A model generated the notes under the pieces. It saw nothing but the letters and a program-made list of their open reading frames with translations. It made no database searches and had not been told where the DNA came from. Below are positions 1 to 8,740 of a DNA stretch of 64,000 nt, one piece after another. The position numbers and the translations under genes are program-made. Source of the stretch: an uncultured Pantoea sp. (lineage in GTDB: Bacteria > Pseudomonadota > Gammaproteobacteria > Enterobacterales > Enterobacteriaceae); contig CAJYVD010000021.1 in the NCBI GenBank assembly GCA_913778495.1, positions 34,619 to 98,618 on the forward strand, written 5' to 3'. How positions within the stretch are numbered: the stretch's first letter is position 1; every line of letters starts with the position of its first letter.

Positions 1-789
1 CGTCAGCTGTCCAGCCAGTGAGACCACGTTCTCGCGGCGACACAGCGACAAAATATGGTCAATCATTGCCTGTTCTTTGGCATCCGGCGCTGCCGTCAGC
101 ACCACCGTGTGGCCTTCCGCCGTCAGGGTATCGATCAGCTGCGCGACTTTATCGTCTTCCCAGCACTTGAAGACCCAGCGCGAGGTCGGTTGCAGCACAA
201 TAAAAGAAGGGCCGACCTGGTGCTGGGTCAGCACGGCGTACACTTTTTGTCGATCCGCTGCGCTGAAATGCATGGAGGCTTTGGCCCCTTCCGCTGTAAT
301 GCCGAGCGGTTCAAGCGCGACCATATTCTGCTCAACGGTGTGCAGCTGCGCGTGTTGCGCGGTGGAAACGCACACGTTGTGGCAGGCGCGCCAGAAAAAA
401 TTGTCTCGCTTGTTATAGGCGAAACCCATTCGCACGCTGGCGCCGGACAAGCCAGTGATTAATGCACTGCGCCACTGATCGGCCAGATTGATAACCACAT
501 CATACCGGCAGGCGCGCACGGCCCCGATCAGGGCCATTTCATGACGAAACTTCTGCCAGCCGCCGAGCTTTTTCCATTTACGGTCAATAACGTGCAGCTG
601 GCGAATTGCAGGATGGGCTTCCAGCATGGGACGTGTTTCTGCATACAGCAAGACATCAATGTTGGCGTTGGGATAGCGCTGGTGCAACGCGTTAATAGCG
701 GGCGTGGTAAGCAGCATATCACCATGGTGGCGTAGCTTGATGAGCAGGATATTTTGGGGTGTAAATTGAGCTGGGATCGGGCTTGCCAT
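1..789 (-). CDS. waaQ: Lipopolysaccharide heptosyltransferase III (WaaQ), C-terminus beyond window edge
   Basis: GT9-family transferase that adds the branching third heptose to heptose II of the LPS inner core at the cytoplasmic face of the inner membrane. The first 263 codons are present. The ATG at 789 follows an in-frame stop five codons upstream, so the N-terminus is fixed as MASPIPAQF. The family's N-terminal signature LLIKLRHHGDMLLTTPA lies at about residues 15-31. The reading frame is open to base 1, and roughly the last quarter of the usual 340-360 residues is missing because of the window edge, not mutation. It is the last visible gene of the leftward glycosyltransferase block, 73 bases after the GT2 gene. 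Family assignment is firm; the exact heptose acceptor is by analogy. Confidence 0.88.
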   Translation of the reverse strand, partial: MASPIPAQFTPQNILLIKLRHHGDMLLTTPAINALHQRYPNANIDVLLYAETRPMLEAHPAIRQLHVIDRKWKKLGGWQKFRHEMALIGAVRACRYDVVINLADQWRSALITGLSGASVRMGFAYNKRDNFFWRACHNVCVSTAQHAQLHTVEQNMVALEPLGITAEGAKASMHFSAADRQKVYAVLTQHQVGPSFIVLQPTSRWVFKCWEDDKVAQLIDTLTAEGHTVVLTAAPDAKEQAMIDHILSLCRRENVVSLAGQLT

Positions 790-862
790 ACGCAAATCAT
801 CTCAGAATTCAGTGAGCCGATTGTAGGGCAAAGCCCGTTAAGGCGAAAGCCAGCGGCTGGCC

Positions 863-1864
863 TTATTTGCTGCGCCAGCGATAAATTCGGCTCAGCCACA
901 ACAGCAGCTGATACCACTGACGCAGGCCGCGTGCGTTGCGCACCATGCGCCGGTGCGTCTGCGTGGCGAACAGATCGGCAATCATCGCCTGACGCGCTGC
1001 GGCGTCGGGTTCGCGGCGAATGGCGTGGCACACACTCAGCGCTTCGCGCGTTACCTGATAATGAAAGCTCGGGTAGATTTTCACGCGCTGGCGATAGCGC
1101 GTATTGATCTCTTCCAGCAAACGCGCAATTTTCAGGTAGTGACGCTGATACGCCACATTGGCCTGGCCCGTCCGCTTACGGTTACTGATCGAGGCGTCAT
1201 GCATGTAATAGCGGTAGAGGACGCGATCGGTGTAGCGCACGCGCTTGACGTTCAGCATGAACTCCGTGGTCCACGGAATATCCTGATGATGCAAGCCGGG
1301 TTCAAATTGCAGGTTCAACTCGTTAATCAGCGCGCGACGGTAAATACCCAGCCACACCACGTGCAAATAACGGCGTGTTTTTAGCGCCTTGTCCAGCCAC
1401 GCCGGACCGCTCATCACCTCTGTGCTGGTGAGGCGATCAAGCGGAATCAGGGGTTTGACGGTTTGGCTGGATTTGAAGAACCACTCCGCGTTGCACTGGG
1501 CGGCATCCAGTCGATCGCGCTCGGCCATATCAACCAGCGTCTGGTACATCTCCGGGCGCATGGTGTCGTCGGCATCCGGGAAACTCACATACTTACCGCG
1601 GGCGATGGCTAATCCAGCATTGCGCGCGCGCGAGACGCCGCCGTTGGCCTGGTGAATCACGCGGATATGGGAATGACGCTGCGCCCAGCTATCGGCGCGC
1701 TCGCCTGACCCATCGGTGGAACCGTCGTCCACGATGATGATCTCCAGCGAGGCCAGCGTCTGAGCCAGTAACGCCTCAAGACACGCCACTAAGCCTTCGC
1801 CGGCGTTGTACATGGGAATAATTAAGCTAAGTAAGGGGGAATCGCTAGCGGGCTGATGTGTCAT
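863..1864 (-). CDS. GT2 family glycosyltransferase, probable LPS core enzyme
   Basis: A 333-residue GT-A-fold sugar transferase. The nucleotide-sugar binding motif IIIVDDGSTDGS lies at residues 42-53 and the metal-binding acidic motif SFPDADD at 94-100. A basic C-terminal tail suggests peripheral attachment to the inner membrane. Its ATG overlaps the stop of the upstream GT9 gene by four bases (ATGA at 1861-1864), so the two are translationally coupled. It sits inside an LPS core block with waaQ, so it probably adds an outer-core hexose. The donor and acceptor cannot be read from the sequence. WaaE/WaaV-type beta-glucosyltransferases are possible relatives, but I do not recognise it as either. 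Confidence 0.8.
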   Translation of the reverse strand: MTHQPASDSPLLSLIIPMYNAGEGLVACLEALLAQTLASLEIIIVDDGSTDGSGERADSWAQRHSHIRVIHQANGGVSRARNAGLAIARGKYVSFPDADDTMRPEMYQTLVDMAERDRLDAAQCNAEWFFKSSQTVKPLIPLDRLTSTEVMSGPAWLDKALKTRRYLHVVWLGIYRRALINELNLQFEPGLHHQDIPWTTEFMLNVKRVRYTDRVLYRYYMHDASISNRKRTGQANVAYQRHYLKIARLLEEINTRYRQRVKIYPSFHYQVTREALSVCHAIRREPDAAARQAMIADLFATQTHRRMVRNARGLRQWYQLLLWLSRIYRWRSK

Positions 1865-2970
1865 GCTGTTTGTTCGTTATTCCGTCTTGCCAGGCGCTGC
1901 TGTTGCCGGGCGCTGATAAAATCGTGGATATCGTCGAGTTTACGCTGATCCAGATCGAACAGCTGTTCCACCGGATGCGCAAAGCTGTACTGCGCGGCAA
2001 ACACAAACGACGAAGGGGCAATGTGATTGGGACCGATAAGCAGCACATCACCGGTAGGTCTCTGCTCTTCAACGCAGCAGGGGCCATAAATTAACACCAC
2101 CGGCACCTGCTGGGCGTCCGCGATGTAGACATTACCGGAGTCCGAGGCGATGTAGAAATCCATCTCGCGAATGGCCGCAGGCAGGGCTTCCAGAGAGATT
2201 TTTCCGACGAGGCTTACCAGATTGTCGCGCGAGCCAGCGACTTTGAACAACTCCTGCACGCGCAATTCTTCATTAGGTGCGCCGAAAGCGAAAAAGGTAC
2301 AGGGCAAATCGTCTAGATGTTCAAACAGTCGCGTCCAGATTGCGGGCGGAATGGTTTTTGCCTGATTGCCGGCGGTCACGCTAATACCAATGCGGATCCC
2401 CTGACACGCCAGGATTTCCGCGGGCAGGCTTTCCGGCTGCCACAGCGGTAAAGTGGCATGTTTGGGGTAGCTCTCTTTCGTAAAGGAGCGATCGGCGAGC
2501 TTCAGGTAGTTTTCCAGCGTCAGCGTGGTTTTTTCGTGATGTACCACGCCATTTGCCGTGAGATAAAACAGCTTTTGGTAGCTTTTGCGGCGGTAGCTGG
2601 ACAGAAACTGTTTATTGCTGGCGTTGCAGCAGGCGGCGATGAAAAGATTGAGGTTTGTCGGGTGCAGCAAATAGATATTGTCGTAGCGGTTGAGTAACTG
2701 CCAAACCAGCCTGAGCTTTTTAAGCAGCCCGGAGCGGAAATCTTCTATGTACCAGATATTTTCAATTGAACTGTCGTGCGTGGCGAGCGGTGCAACACTG
2801 TGACTCAGCAGCGCATCGCTGGTGCCAAGGTGCGCCAGCAGCGGCGTAATATTGATAAAATCGCCGATCTTAGCGGTTTGAATCACAAGATTCTTTCCAG
2901 TTCTGCCATGAACGGCTTTCATGAGCCATTTAAGCGGAAGGAAAAGAATAAATAAAATCACATACGTCAA
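1861..2970 (-). CDS. GT9 family (heptosyltransferase-like) glycosyltransferase
   Basis: A 369-residue protein of the heptosyltransferase superfamily. A hydrophobic stretch at residues 3-17 precedes VIQTAKIGDFINITPLL (29-45), the GT9 N-terminal signature. The C-terminal donor site reads ASDSGNVYIADAQ, where classical WaaC/F/Q have D-S/T-G-x-x-H-x-A; the usual histidine is replaced by tyrosine. The start used is TTG at 2970, with GGAAA about 7 bases upstream. The frame stays open further upstream and no in-frame ATG is near, so the start is uncertain. It lies 42 bases after the GT4 gene and overlaps the GT2 gene. Role: addition of heptose or another sugar to the LPS core, inferred from context. 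Confidence 0.72.
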   Translation of the reverse strand: MTYVILFILFLPLKWLMKAVHGRTGKNLVIQTAKIGDFINITPLLAHLGTSDALLSHSVAPLATHDSSIENIWYIEDFRSGLLKKLRLVWQLLNRYDNIYLLHPTNLNLFIAACCNASNKQFLSSYRRKSYQKLFYLTANGVVHHEKTTLTLENYLKLADRSFTKESYPKHATLPLWQPESLPAEILACQGIRIGISVTAGNQAKTIPPAIWTRLFEHLDDLPCTFFAFGAPNEELRVQELFKVAGSRDNLVSLVGKISLEALPAAIREMDFYIASDSGNVYIADAQQVPVVLIYGPCCVEEQRPTGDVLLIGPNHIAPSSFVFAAQYSFAHPVEQLFDLDQRKLDDIHDFISARQQQRLARRNNEQTA

Positions 2971-3012
2971 AATCTGTTTCCATAAAAGGGCCCTCTCCGC
3001 AGAGATAACCCG

Positions 3013-4155
3013 TTAACTTGATACGCGCTGTGTCGCGGTAAAGGTGTTCGCTTCTGCCGGAATGAGTTGTAAATAGCGCTGGCAAATGACCTCGATGCTA
3101 TAACTGCTTAAGTCCAGCTGGTGCAGTGCAGGTGGATGATGATAAATCTCCGCCATTTTTTCGGCCAGAGAAGCCGCATTCATTTCTGCTAATCCGCGAG
3201 CGAGATCGCCAATTAATATCGACGCAGGGCCCCCCGGACACCGCGTGCTGACTACGGGCGTACCGCAGCTTAACGCCTCAATCAACACATTGCCAAAACC
3301 TTCGCTGTCAGAACTCACGACTAACAGACGCGCGTGGCGAATCCAGGTGTAGGGATTGCGCTGAAAACCCGCGAAGTGTACGCGATCGGCGATACCTAAA
3401 TCCCTTGCCTGCTGATGTAAATTCGCGGTCAGCGTGTCGCTTCCCTGGCCCAACAACACCAGTGGCGCGGTAATGCCGCTTTGCGCGTAGGCCTCCAGCA
3501 AGCGATCCTGGCGTTTGGTTTCGTGGAAGCGGCCTACGTGGAGCAGAAACTCGGTGCCCGCCATCGGGCACGGCTCCATCGCCTGCTGTGCCACCGCGTC
3601 AAAGTCAAAAGGATTGGGGATAACGGCGGAGCGAACGGGCGTTACGCCAACATTATCGATTAAGTCATCCAGCACCGACTGCGAGACGGCAATCACTTGC
3701 CTGCCCTGATACACATGGCGAATTTTTTGTTTTTTAAGCCACAGAGAAAAGCCGCACTTGCGTGCAAGATAAGAGGCGGAAAACACGCCGTGCAGACAGA
3801 ACCAGGTTTTGCGCGCATCCAGCGTGCGAGAGTGGCGCACAATGCGGTCGGTTTTATGCAGATGAGACAGCACCAAATCATACTCGCCGCCTTGCGCTTC
3901 TGCACGGCGGACGGCTGCATCGAGCTGCCTTGCGCGCCGCAGCGTTTCCGTCAGCTTACGCCACGGGCGTGAACTGCGATCGAGGATAACCTGATAGTCG
4001 ATGCCGGACGGAATGGGGTAATCACACACTTTGCGTAAAGAGAAAAGTGAGACACGATGCCCCTGACTGGCCAGCCCTTTCGCCAGCGTCAGTACCACTT
4101 TTTCGGCACCTCCACCTGGCAGGCCATCAATAACAATTAAAATGCGCCTGGACAA
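3013..4155 (-). CDS. GT4 family glycosyltransferase, probable LPS core (WabH-like)
   Basis: A 380-residue GT-B retaining glycosyltransferase and the first gene of the leftward LPS core block. The N-terminal glycine-rich motif VIDGLPGGGAEKVV is at residues 8-21. The C-terminal EGFGNVLIEALSCGTPVV carries the E-x7-E donor-phosphate motif. I use the TTG at 4155 (MSRRILIVIDG) because AGGGGTGAG lies directly upstream and the signature is normally near the N-terminus. A longer frame to 4215 would add 20 residues without family resemblance. Core GT4 enzymes of this type in Klebsiella (WabG, WabH) transfer GalA or GlcNAc. The nearby deacetylase at 4447 would fit a GlcNAc transferase, but that pairing is inference. 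Confidence 0.75.
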   Translation of the reverse strand: MSRRILIVIDGLPGGGAEKVVLTLAKGLASQGHRVSLFSLRKVCDYPIPSGIDYQVILDRSSRPWRKLTETLRRARQLDAAVRRAEAQGGEYDLVLSHLHKTDRIVRHSRTLDARKTWFCLHGVFSASYLARKCGFSLWLKKQKIRHVYQGRQVIAVSQSVLDDLIDNVGVTPVRSAVIPNPFDFDAVAQQAMEPCPMAGTEFLLHVGRFHETKRQDRLLEAYAQSGITAPLVLLGQGSDTLTANLHQQARDLGIADRVHFAGFQRNPYTWIRHARLLVVSSDSEGFGNVLIEALSCGTPVVSTRCPGGPASILIGDLARGLAEMNAASLAEKMAEIYHHPPALHQLDLSSYSIEVICQRYLQLIPAEANTFTATQRVSS

Positions 4156-4215
4156 TGCTCTCACCCCTGGATGCCAGCCCGTTATAGTGACTGATCCACA
4201 TTCTCCCTGTGGCAT

Positions 4216-4446
4216 CAGAACGGAAAATAAGCAAAATCATTAAAATAGATAAAAAAGCCATGGGCATCTTGCTGATGACCGCATCAACTTTAAGCTTTTT
4301 TAAGCCGTTCTTAATGTAAAGTATACTAGTTTAACTCATTCTAAACTGCTATCTGGTGTACCTGCGATAGAGAATGAAAAGTTTGCGCGAGCCAGAGCGG
4401 CTGCGTACCATAACGGCGCGACCACCCCATTTCTATCGGATAAGTC
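4216..4446. promoter_or_regulatory. AT-rich divergent promoter region between GT4 and deacetylase genes
   Basis: A 231-base intergenic stretch, clearly richer in A+T than its surroundings. It must drive the leftward GT4-GT9-GT2-waaQ block and the rightward deacetylase. AT-rich runs (around 4240-4345) resemble an H-NS-prone segment. I looked for the RfaH ops element GGCGGTAG and a JUMPstart-like sequence on the leftward strand and did not find one. Individual -10 and -35 boxes are not assigned. Confidence 0.4.
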
Positions 4447-5424
4447 ATGGAAAAACCAGCCTTTTTAATCACTCTGGATACAGAGGGTGATAATCTGTGG
4501 CGTAATCGAAGCGGTAACGTTACCACGCAAAATGTCCGTTTTTTACCGCGCTTCCAGTCACTGTGCGAAAAATACGGTTTTAAACCGACTTGGCTGACGA
4601 ATTACGAGATGGCAAGCGATCCCGACTATGTGGCGTTTGGACGGGATGTGCTGGCGCGCGGTCAGGGCGAAATCGGCATGCATCTGCATGCCTGGTACAG
4701 TCCGCCCCACGTTGCGTTGACCGACGACGACTGGCGCTATCAGCCCTACCTGATCGAATATCCAACCCCCGTTTTGCGTGAAAAAGTGGCTTTCATGACC
4801 GACCTGCTGGAAACCGCGTTTCAGCAAAAGATGACCAGCCATCGCGCGGGACGCTGGGCGTTTAACGAGATCTATGCCCGCGCGCTGATCGATAACGGCT
4901 ACCTGGTGGATTGCTCCGTGACGCCGCGCGTTGACTGGCGCCAGTCGCGCGGCGCACCGCAGGGCACCGGCGGAACGGACTACCGCCATTTTCCTGACCG
5001 CGCCTATTACGTGGATGCGGACGATATCTCCAGACCGGGCGATTCGCCGCTGCTGGAGCTACCTATGAGCATTCAGTATCGCTACGGTACGCTGACCAAT
5101 CAGGTTAAGGGTGTTTGGAACCGGCTGCGCGGTAAGCAGCGCGGACCGTCGGTCAACTGGCTGCGTCCCGTGGGCGGTAATCTGCCACAAATGAAAAAAG
5201 TGGTGGAGCACACGCTGGCTCAGGGCAATGATTACGTTGAGTTTATGCTGCACTCTTCAGAGTTTATGCCAGATGGTAGCCCGACGTTTAAAAACGAGGC
5301 CGACATCGAGCGTCTGTATGACGATCTGGAGCAGCTTTTTGCCTGGCTACAGCCGCGCACACAAGGTATGACCCTCACGGAGTACGCACTGCAGCGCAAA
5401 AGTCGCCCACAGGCGCGCGGCTAA
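4447..5424 (+). CDS. wabN: Polysaccharide deacetylase, WabN-like LPS core GlcNAc deacetylase
   Basis: A 325-residue cytoplasmic-type deacetylase with no signal peptide. The N-terminal FLITLDTEGDN (residues 6-16) supplies the first metal-binding aspartates of a NodB-like fold. GMHLHAW (about 78-84) supplies the histidines and SHRAGRWAFN (about 133-142) the arginine-containing motif. FMLHSSEFMPDGSP near the C-terminus holds the late catalytic histidine. In Klebsiella WabN removes the acetyl group from core GlcNAc to leave GlcN, and this protein resembles that family as I remember it. The gene stands alone in orientation between two leftward operons. Weak ribosome site GGATAAG upstream. The wabN name is a family-level call. 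Confidence 0.62.
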   Translation: MEKPAFLITLDTEGDNLWRNRSGNVTTQNVRFLPRFQSLCEKYGFKPTWLTNYEMASDPDYVAFGRDVLARGQGEIGMHLHAWYSPPHVALTDDDWRYQPYLIEYPTPVLREKVAFMTDLLETAFQQKMTSHRAGRWAFNEIYARALIDNGYLVDCSVTPRVDWRQSRGAPQGTGGTDYRHFPDRAYYVDADDISRPGDSPLLELPMSIQYRYGTLTNQVKGVWNRLRGKQRGPSVNWLRPVGGNLPQMKKVVEHTLAQGNDYVEFMLHSSEFMPDGSPTFKNEADIERLYDDLEQLFAWLQPRTQGMTLTEYALQRKSRPQARG

Positions 5425-5426
5425 AG

Positions 5427-5484
5427 GCGGTTCGCGACCCGCGAGCCGCTCCTTGCTGCGTCGCGATGGCCTACCGGCAAGGAG
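5427..5484. repeat. Two adjacent inverted repeats between converging genes
   Basis: First hairpin: GCGGTTCGCG (5427-5436), loop ACC, CGCGAGCCGC (5440-5449), ten pairs with one G-T wobble. Second: CTCCTTGC (5449-5456) pairs with GCAAGGAG (5477-5484) around a 20-base loop. They lie where the rightward deacetylase and leftward waaC converge. Neither strand has a U-run after the stem, so these are not standard intrinsic terminators. They may be 3' end stabilisers or copies of a REP-like dispersed element. Confidence 0.5.
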
Positions 5485-5550
5485 ATACCGATAGGCAAAG
5501 CGCCTTCGTAACGGGAACGCGGGTGCTTGTTTCCTGACCCGCAGCACCGA

Positions 5551-6513
5551 TCACAGCACGCTTTGTAGCGTCTCCATCACGCGCGTCGCGGTTATCTCCG
5601 CCATCGTGCCCGTTTCACCGTGTATCACGTATTGGTTTTTGCCATAACCGCCAATCAAACCTGGATCGGTGGGGCCGTATAGCGTGATATTGGGGCGGTC
5701 CAACGCGGCGGTTAAATGGCTTAATCCGGTATCAACAGAAACCACGGCCCGCGCACCGGCGAGCTGCTGCGCAACTTGCTCAAGCGTCAGTCGCGGCAAC
5801 ACCTCTACATGGTCGAAGCCTTCTGCCAGCCGCTGAGCGCGCTGGTGCTCATGCTCCGCACCCCATGGTAACTTGATGCGTAGACCGGTAGGTTGCACCT
5901 GCTCGATAAGGTCGCGCCAGTGCGCCTCTGGCCAGTGTTTATTGTCGCGCGTGGTGGCGTGCAAGAACACCAGGTAAGGCGGTGCGTCGACGGAAAGATC
6001 CGTTAAAAAATGGCCGGCGATGGCGTAATCGCCTTGTGTAGTTGGTTTGTCATAGCCCAGGCTTTTGGCAAACAGTTCACGGGTGCGTTCTACAGCGTGC
6101 TGTTTTTTGCCGATCTCATGACGAATGTCGTACCACCAGCTGGCAAAAGGTTCGCGCGCGCTGCGGCTGTCCTGACCGTGCTTGGTGCCTCTGGCGAGGC
6201 GCGTCACCAGCGCTGCGCTCTTGATCAATCCCTGCGCGTCAATCACCACATCATAGTGGCGTGATTGCAGTGCCCGTTTGAAAACAACGCGTTCTTCACG
6301 CTGTTGGCTACCAAACCAGTGTTTACGCCAGCGACGTATCGCCACCGGCAATACCTTGTCTACCGCAGGATGCCAGCTCGGGATCTGGGCAAAATTTTCT
6401 TCAACCACCCAGTCAAAGCGAATGCCGGGCAGCGCCTGCATAGCATCGGTCAGGGCCGGAAGCGTATGCAGCACGTCGCCCATCGAGGACGTTTTTACGA
6501 TCAAAACCTGCAT
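5551..6513 (-). CDS. waaC: Lipopolysaccharide heptosyltransferase I
   Basis: Transfers the first L-glycero-D-manno-heptose onto Kdo2-lipid A at the inner face of the cytoplasmic membrane. 320 residues, the normal WaaC length (about 319-323). The N-terminus MQVLIVKTSSMGDVLHTLPA is diagnostic for WaaC. The C-terminal donor site SVDTGLSHLTAALDRPNITLYGP follows at about residues 237-260 (DTGLSH carries the conserved histidine). It is the last gene of hldD-waaF-waaC, with only two bases between the waaF stop and this start. No waaL (O-antigen ligase) follows in this window. Confidence 0.96.
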   Translation of the reverse strand: MQVLIVKTSSMGDVLHTLPALTDAMQALPGIRFDWVVEENFAQIPSWHPAVDKVLPVAIRRWRKHWFGSQQREERVVFKRALQSRHYDVVIDAQGLIKSAALVTRLARGTKHGQDSRSAREPFASWWYDIRHEIGKKQHAVERTRELFAKSLGYDKPTTQGDYAIAGHFLTDLSVDAPPYLVFLHATTRDNKHWPEAHWRDLIEQVQPTGLRIKLPWGAEHEHQRAQRLAEGFDHVEVLPRLTLEQVAQQLAGARAVVSVDTGLSHLTAALDRPNITLYGPTDPGLIGGYGKNQYVIHGETGTMAEITATRVMETLQSVL

Positions 6514-6515
6514 GT

Positions 6516-7559
6516 TTACTCCTGCGCCGGCCGCAATAGCGCGTGCAGTTCCTGAAGAACGCGCTCGGGCTGAATATCGATCAAACTTTGGTGATAGCCC
6601 TCTTCAGCATCCCCTTTACGCACTTTGTGGTAGCCGCTTATCAGGCGAATAATGCGCGCCTGATGCGAGAGCGGTGGCGTAAAGTCTGGGCTGCTTGGGC
6701 CATACAGCGCGACCAGCGGACGGTTCAGCGCGGCAGCGATGTGCATTAAGCCGGAGTCGTTACTGACCACTGCGGCACAGTGCGCGATCAAAATCACCGC
6801 CTGTTCAAGCTGCGTTTCACCGGCTAGATTCTTGCAGTGGGCTCGCGCGCTTTCGCTAAGGCTGCTGAGCAGCGTGTCGCCCGTTTCCCGATCTTTTGCG
6901 GAGCCAAACAGCAGTATCTGATACCCCTCGGCAATGAGCTGCTCGGCCAGTGCGGCGTAGTGATAATGTGGCCAGCGTTTCGCTGGGCCAAATTCCGCAC
7001 CCGGGCAAAAGCCAATGGTAGGGCGATCGGCGGAGAGCGCAAACAGCGCCGCGGTCATCTGCTTTTCGTCCTCATCCACCCGCAGCTGTGGCCAGAGGAG
7101 CGGCTGAGGCAATGCGCTGGCTGAACGTACCGGCGTGTCATAGCCAAGCGCCACGTAGCGTTCAACCATCAGGGGAAAAGCGGCTTTATCCAACACGCGC
7201 ACGTCGTTCAGTACGCCATAGCGCATCTCGCCGCGCCAGCCAATACGCCGCTTGATACCGGCAAAAAAAGGCACCAGCGCGGATTTAAACGAGTTAGGTA
7301 ACACGTAAGCGCGATCGTAATGATTGGCCCGCAGTGATTTACCCAAGCGGCGACGTTCGCCCAGCGCCAGCGCACCGTGGCCTAGCGGCATAGGTAGCGC
7401 CTGATTGACCTCCGGCATGCGGGACAGCAGTGGCCGACACCAAGCCGGCGCCATGACGTCAATCACCGCGTCGGGATGTTCCGCCTTGAGCGTGCGATAC
7501 AAACTTTGCGACATCATCATATCGCCAACCCATGAGGGGCCAATGACCAGAATTTTCAT
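6516..7559 (-). CDS. waaF: ADP-heptose:LPS heptosyltransferase II
   Basis: Adds the second heptose to heptose I of the LPS inner core. 347 residues against 348 in E. coli. The signature MKILVIGPSWVGDMMMSQSL opens the protein. SNDSGLMHIAAALNRPLVAL near residue 265 is the donor-binding motif with the conserved histidine. It lies 17 bases downstream of hldD and is almost contiguous with waaC, so it is expressed from the hldD promoter. Confidence 0.97.
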   Translation of the reverse strand: MKILVIGPSWVGDMMMSQSLYRTLKAEHPDAVIDVMAPAWCRPLLSRMPEVNQALPMPLGHGALALGERRRLGKSLRANHYDRAYVLPNSFKSALVPFFAGIKRRIGWRGEMRYGVLNDVRVLDKAAFPLMVERYVALGYDTPVRSASALPQPLLWPQLRVDEDEKQMTAALFALSADRPTIGFCPGAEFGPAKRWPHYHYAALAEQLIAEGYQILLFGSAKDRETGDTLLSSLSESARAHCKNLAGETQLEQAVILIAHCAAVVSNDSGLMHIAAALNRPLVALYGPSSPDFTPPLSHQARIIRLISGYHKVRKGDAEEGYHQSLIDIQPERVLQELHALLRPAQE

Positions 7560-7576
7560 CGCGGGTGTCGGTTTCC

Positions 7577-8509
7577 TTATGCGTTACGATTGAGCCATGC
7601 CATGTATTCGCTCACGCCCTGCGCGACGGTTTTGAACGGTTTGCTGTATCCGGCCGCACGCAGCTGCGTAAGATCCGCCTGCGTAAACGCCTGGTAACGG
7701 CCTTTGAGTTTTTCCGGGAACGGAATGTACTCAATGGCGCCTTTCTGATGGAAATTCAGTACCGCATCGGCCACTTCCTGGAAAGATTCGGCACGACCGG
7801 TACCGCAGTTATAGATGCCCGATACGCCGTTTTCCCAACACCACAGGTTGACGGCAACCACATCGTCAACGTGAATAAAGTCGCGACGGAACTGCTCACT
7901 GCCCTCGAACAGTTTTGGATTTTCGCCGTTGGTGATCTGCGTATTCAGATGAAACGCAACGCTTGCCATGCTGCCTTTGTGGCCTTCACGTGGGCCGTAA
8001 ACGTTAAAGTAACGGAAGCCGCACACCGGTGACTCAGCTTCAGGCAGAATCTGCCGCACATAGTGGTCAAACAGCATTTTGGAGTAGCCGTAAACGTTGA
8101 GCGGCTGCTCGTACTCACGCGCTTCGATAAAGTTTTCGTTGCGCCCGCCGTACGTGGCGGCGGAAGAGGCATAAAGGAACGGGATTTCACGCTCAAGGCA
8201 GAAGTGCAGCAGATCTTTGGAATACTGATAGTTGTTATCCATCATGTACTTACCGTCCCACTCCGTGGTGGCCGAGCAGGCACCTTCGTGGAATACGGCT
8301 TCAATGGGACCGAGATCTTCGCCGGACATGATGTAAGTCAGGAACTCTTCTTTATCCATGTAATCTGCGATGTCCAGATCCGCAAGATTCACGAACTTGG
8401 TGCCATCTTTCAGATTATCCACCACCAGAATATCGGTATGTCCGCGATCGTTCAGCGCTTTAACAATATTACTGCCGATCATGCCGGCACCACCGGTTAC
8501 GATAATCAT
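7577..8509 (-). CDS. hldD: ADP-L-glycero-D-manno-heptose 6-epimerase
   Basis: Converts ADP-D-glycero-D-manno-heptose to the L-glycero form, the donor used by WaaC and WaaF. 310 residues, same as E. coli. Short-chain dehydrogenase fold with the NADP-binding loop [14 protein letters not shown] at residues 6-19 and the catalytic YGYSK motif (Tyr140/Lys144 by family numbering). First gene of the leftward hldD-waaF-waaC operon, divergent from kbl across about 230 bases. Confidence 0.97.
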   Translation of the reverse strand: MIIVTGGAGMIGSNIVKALNDRGHTDILVVDNLKDGTKFVNLADLDIADYMDKEEFLTYIMSGEDLGPIEAVFHEGACSATTEWDGKYMMDNNYQYSKDLLHFCLEREIPFLYASSAATYGGRNENFIEAREYEQPLNVYGYSKMLFDHYVRQILPEAESPVCGFRYFNVYGPREGHKGSMASVAFHLNTQITNGENPKLFEGSEQFRRDFIHVDDVVAVNLWCWENGVSGIYNCGTGRAESFQEVADAVLNFHQKGAIEYIPFPEKLKGRYQAFTQADLTQLRAAGYSKPFKTVAQGVSEYMAWLNRNA

Positions 8510-8740
8510 ATGCTTTGCCTTTAAACAGTTGAGGTGAAACGGGAGGTTTCACGCACGAATACCTCACATCATAACATTTCAACCCGCCACAGGTAGCCAG
8601 ATGACTCTGCAAGCGCTGCACAAATCTCATTCACGACGTGAACTATGCTGCAAAAAAGAGATTTAGCTGGCTGAAACAGCGGCGTGATGCGTGTAAATCA
8701 GTAAGATGTGCCAACATTTTGCTATCTGAGGAGCAGAATT
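8510..8740. promoter_or_regulatory. Divergent hldD / kbl promoter region
   Basis: 231 bases between the divergent starts of hldD and kbl. A clear ribosome site, GAGGAG (8728-8733), precedes the kbl ATG. In E. coli kbl-tdh is repressed by Lrp and hldD has a heat-responsive promoter; I cannot assign either site confidently here. Confidence 0.35.

Noticed and set aside
2585-2600. GGCGGTAG resembling the RfaH ops element
   Set aside because: It lies within the GT9 gene on the non-transcribed strand, not in a leader.
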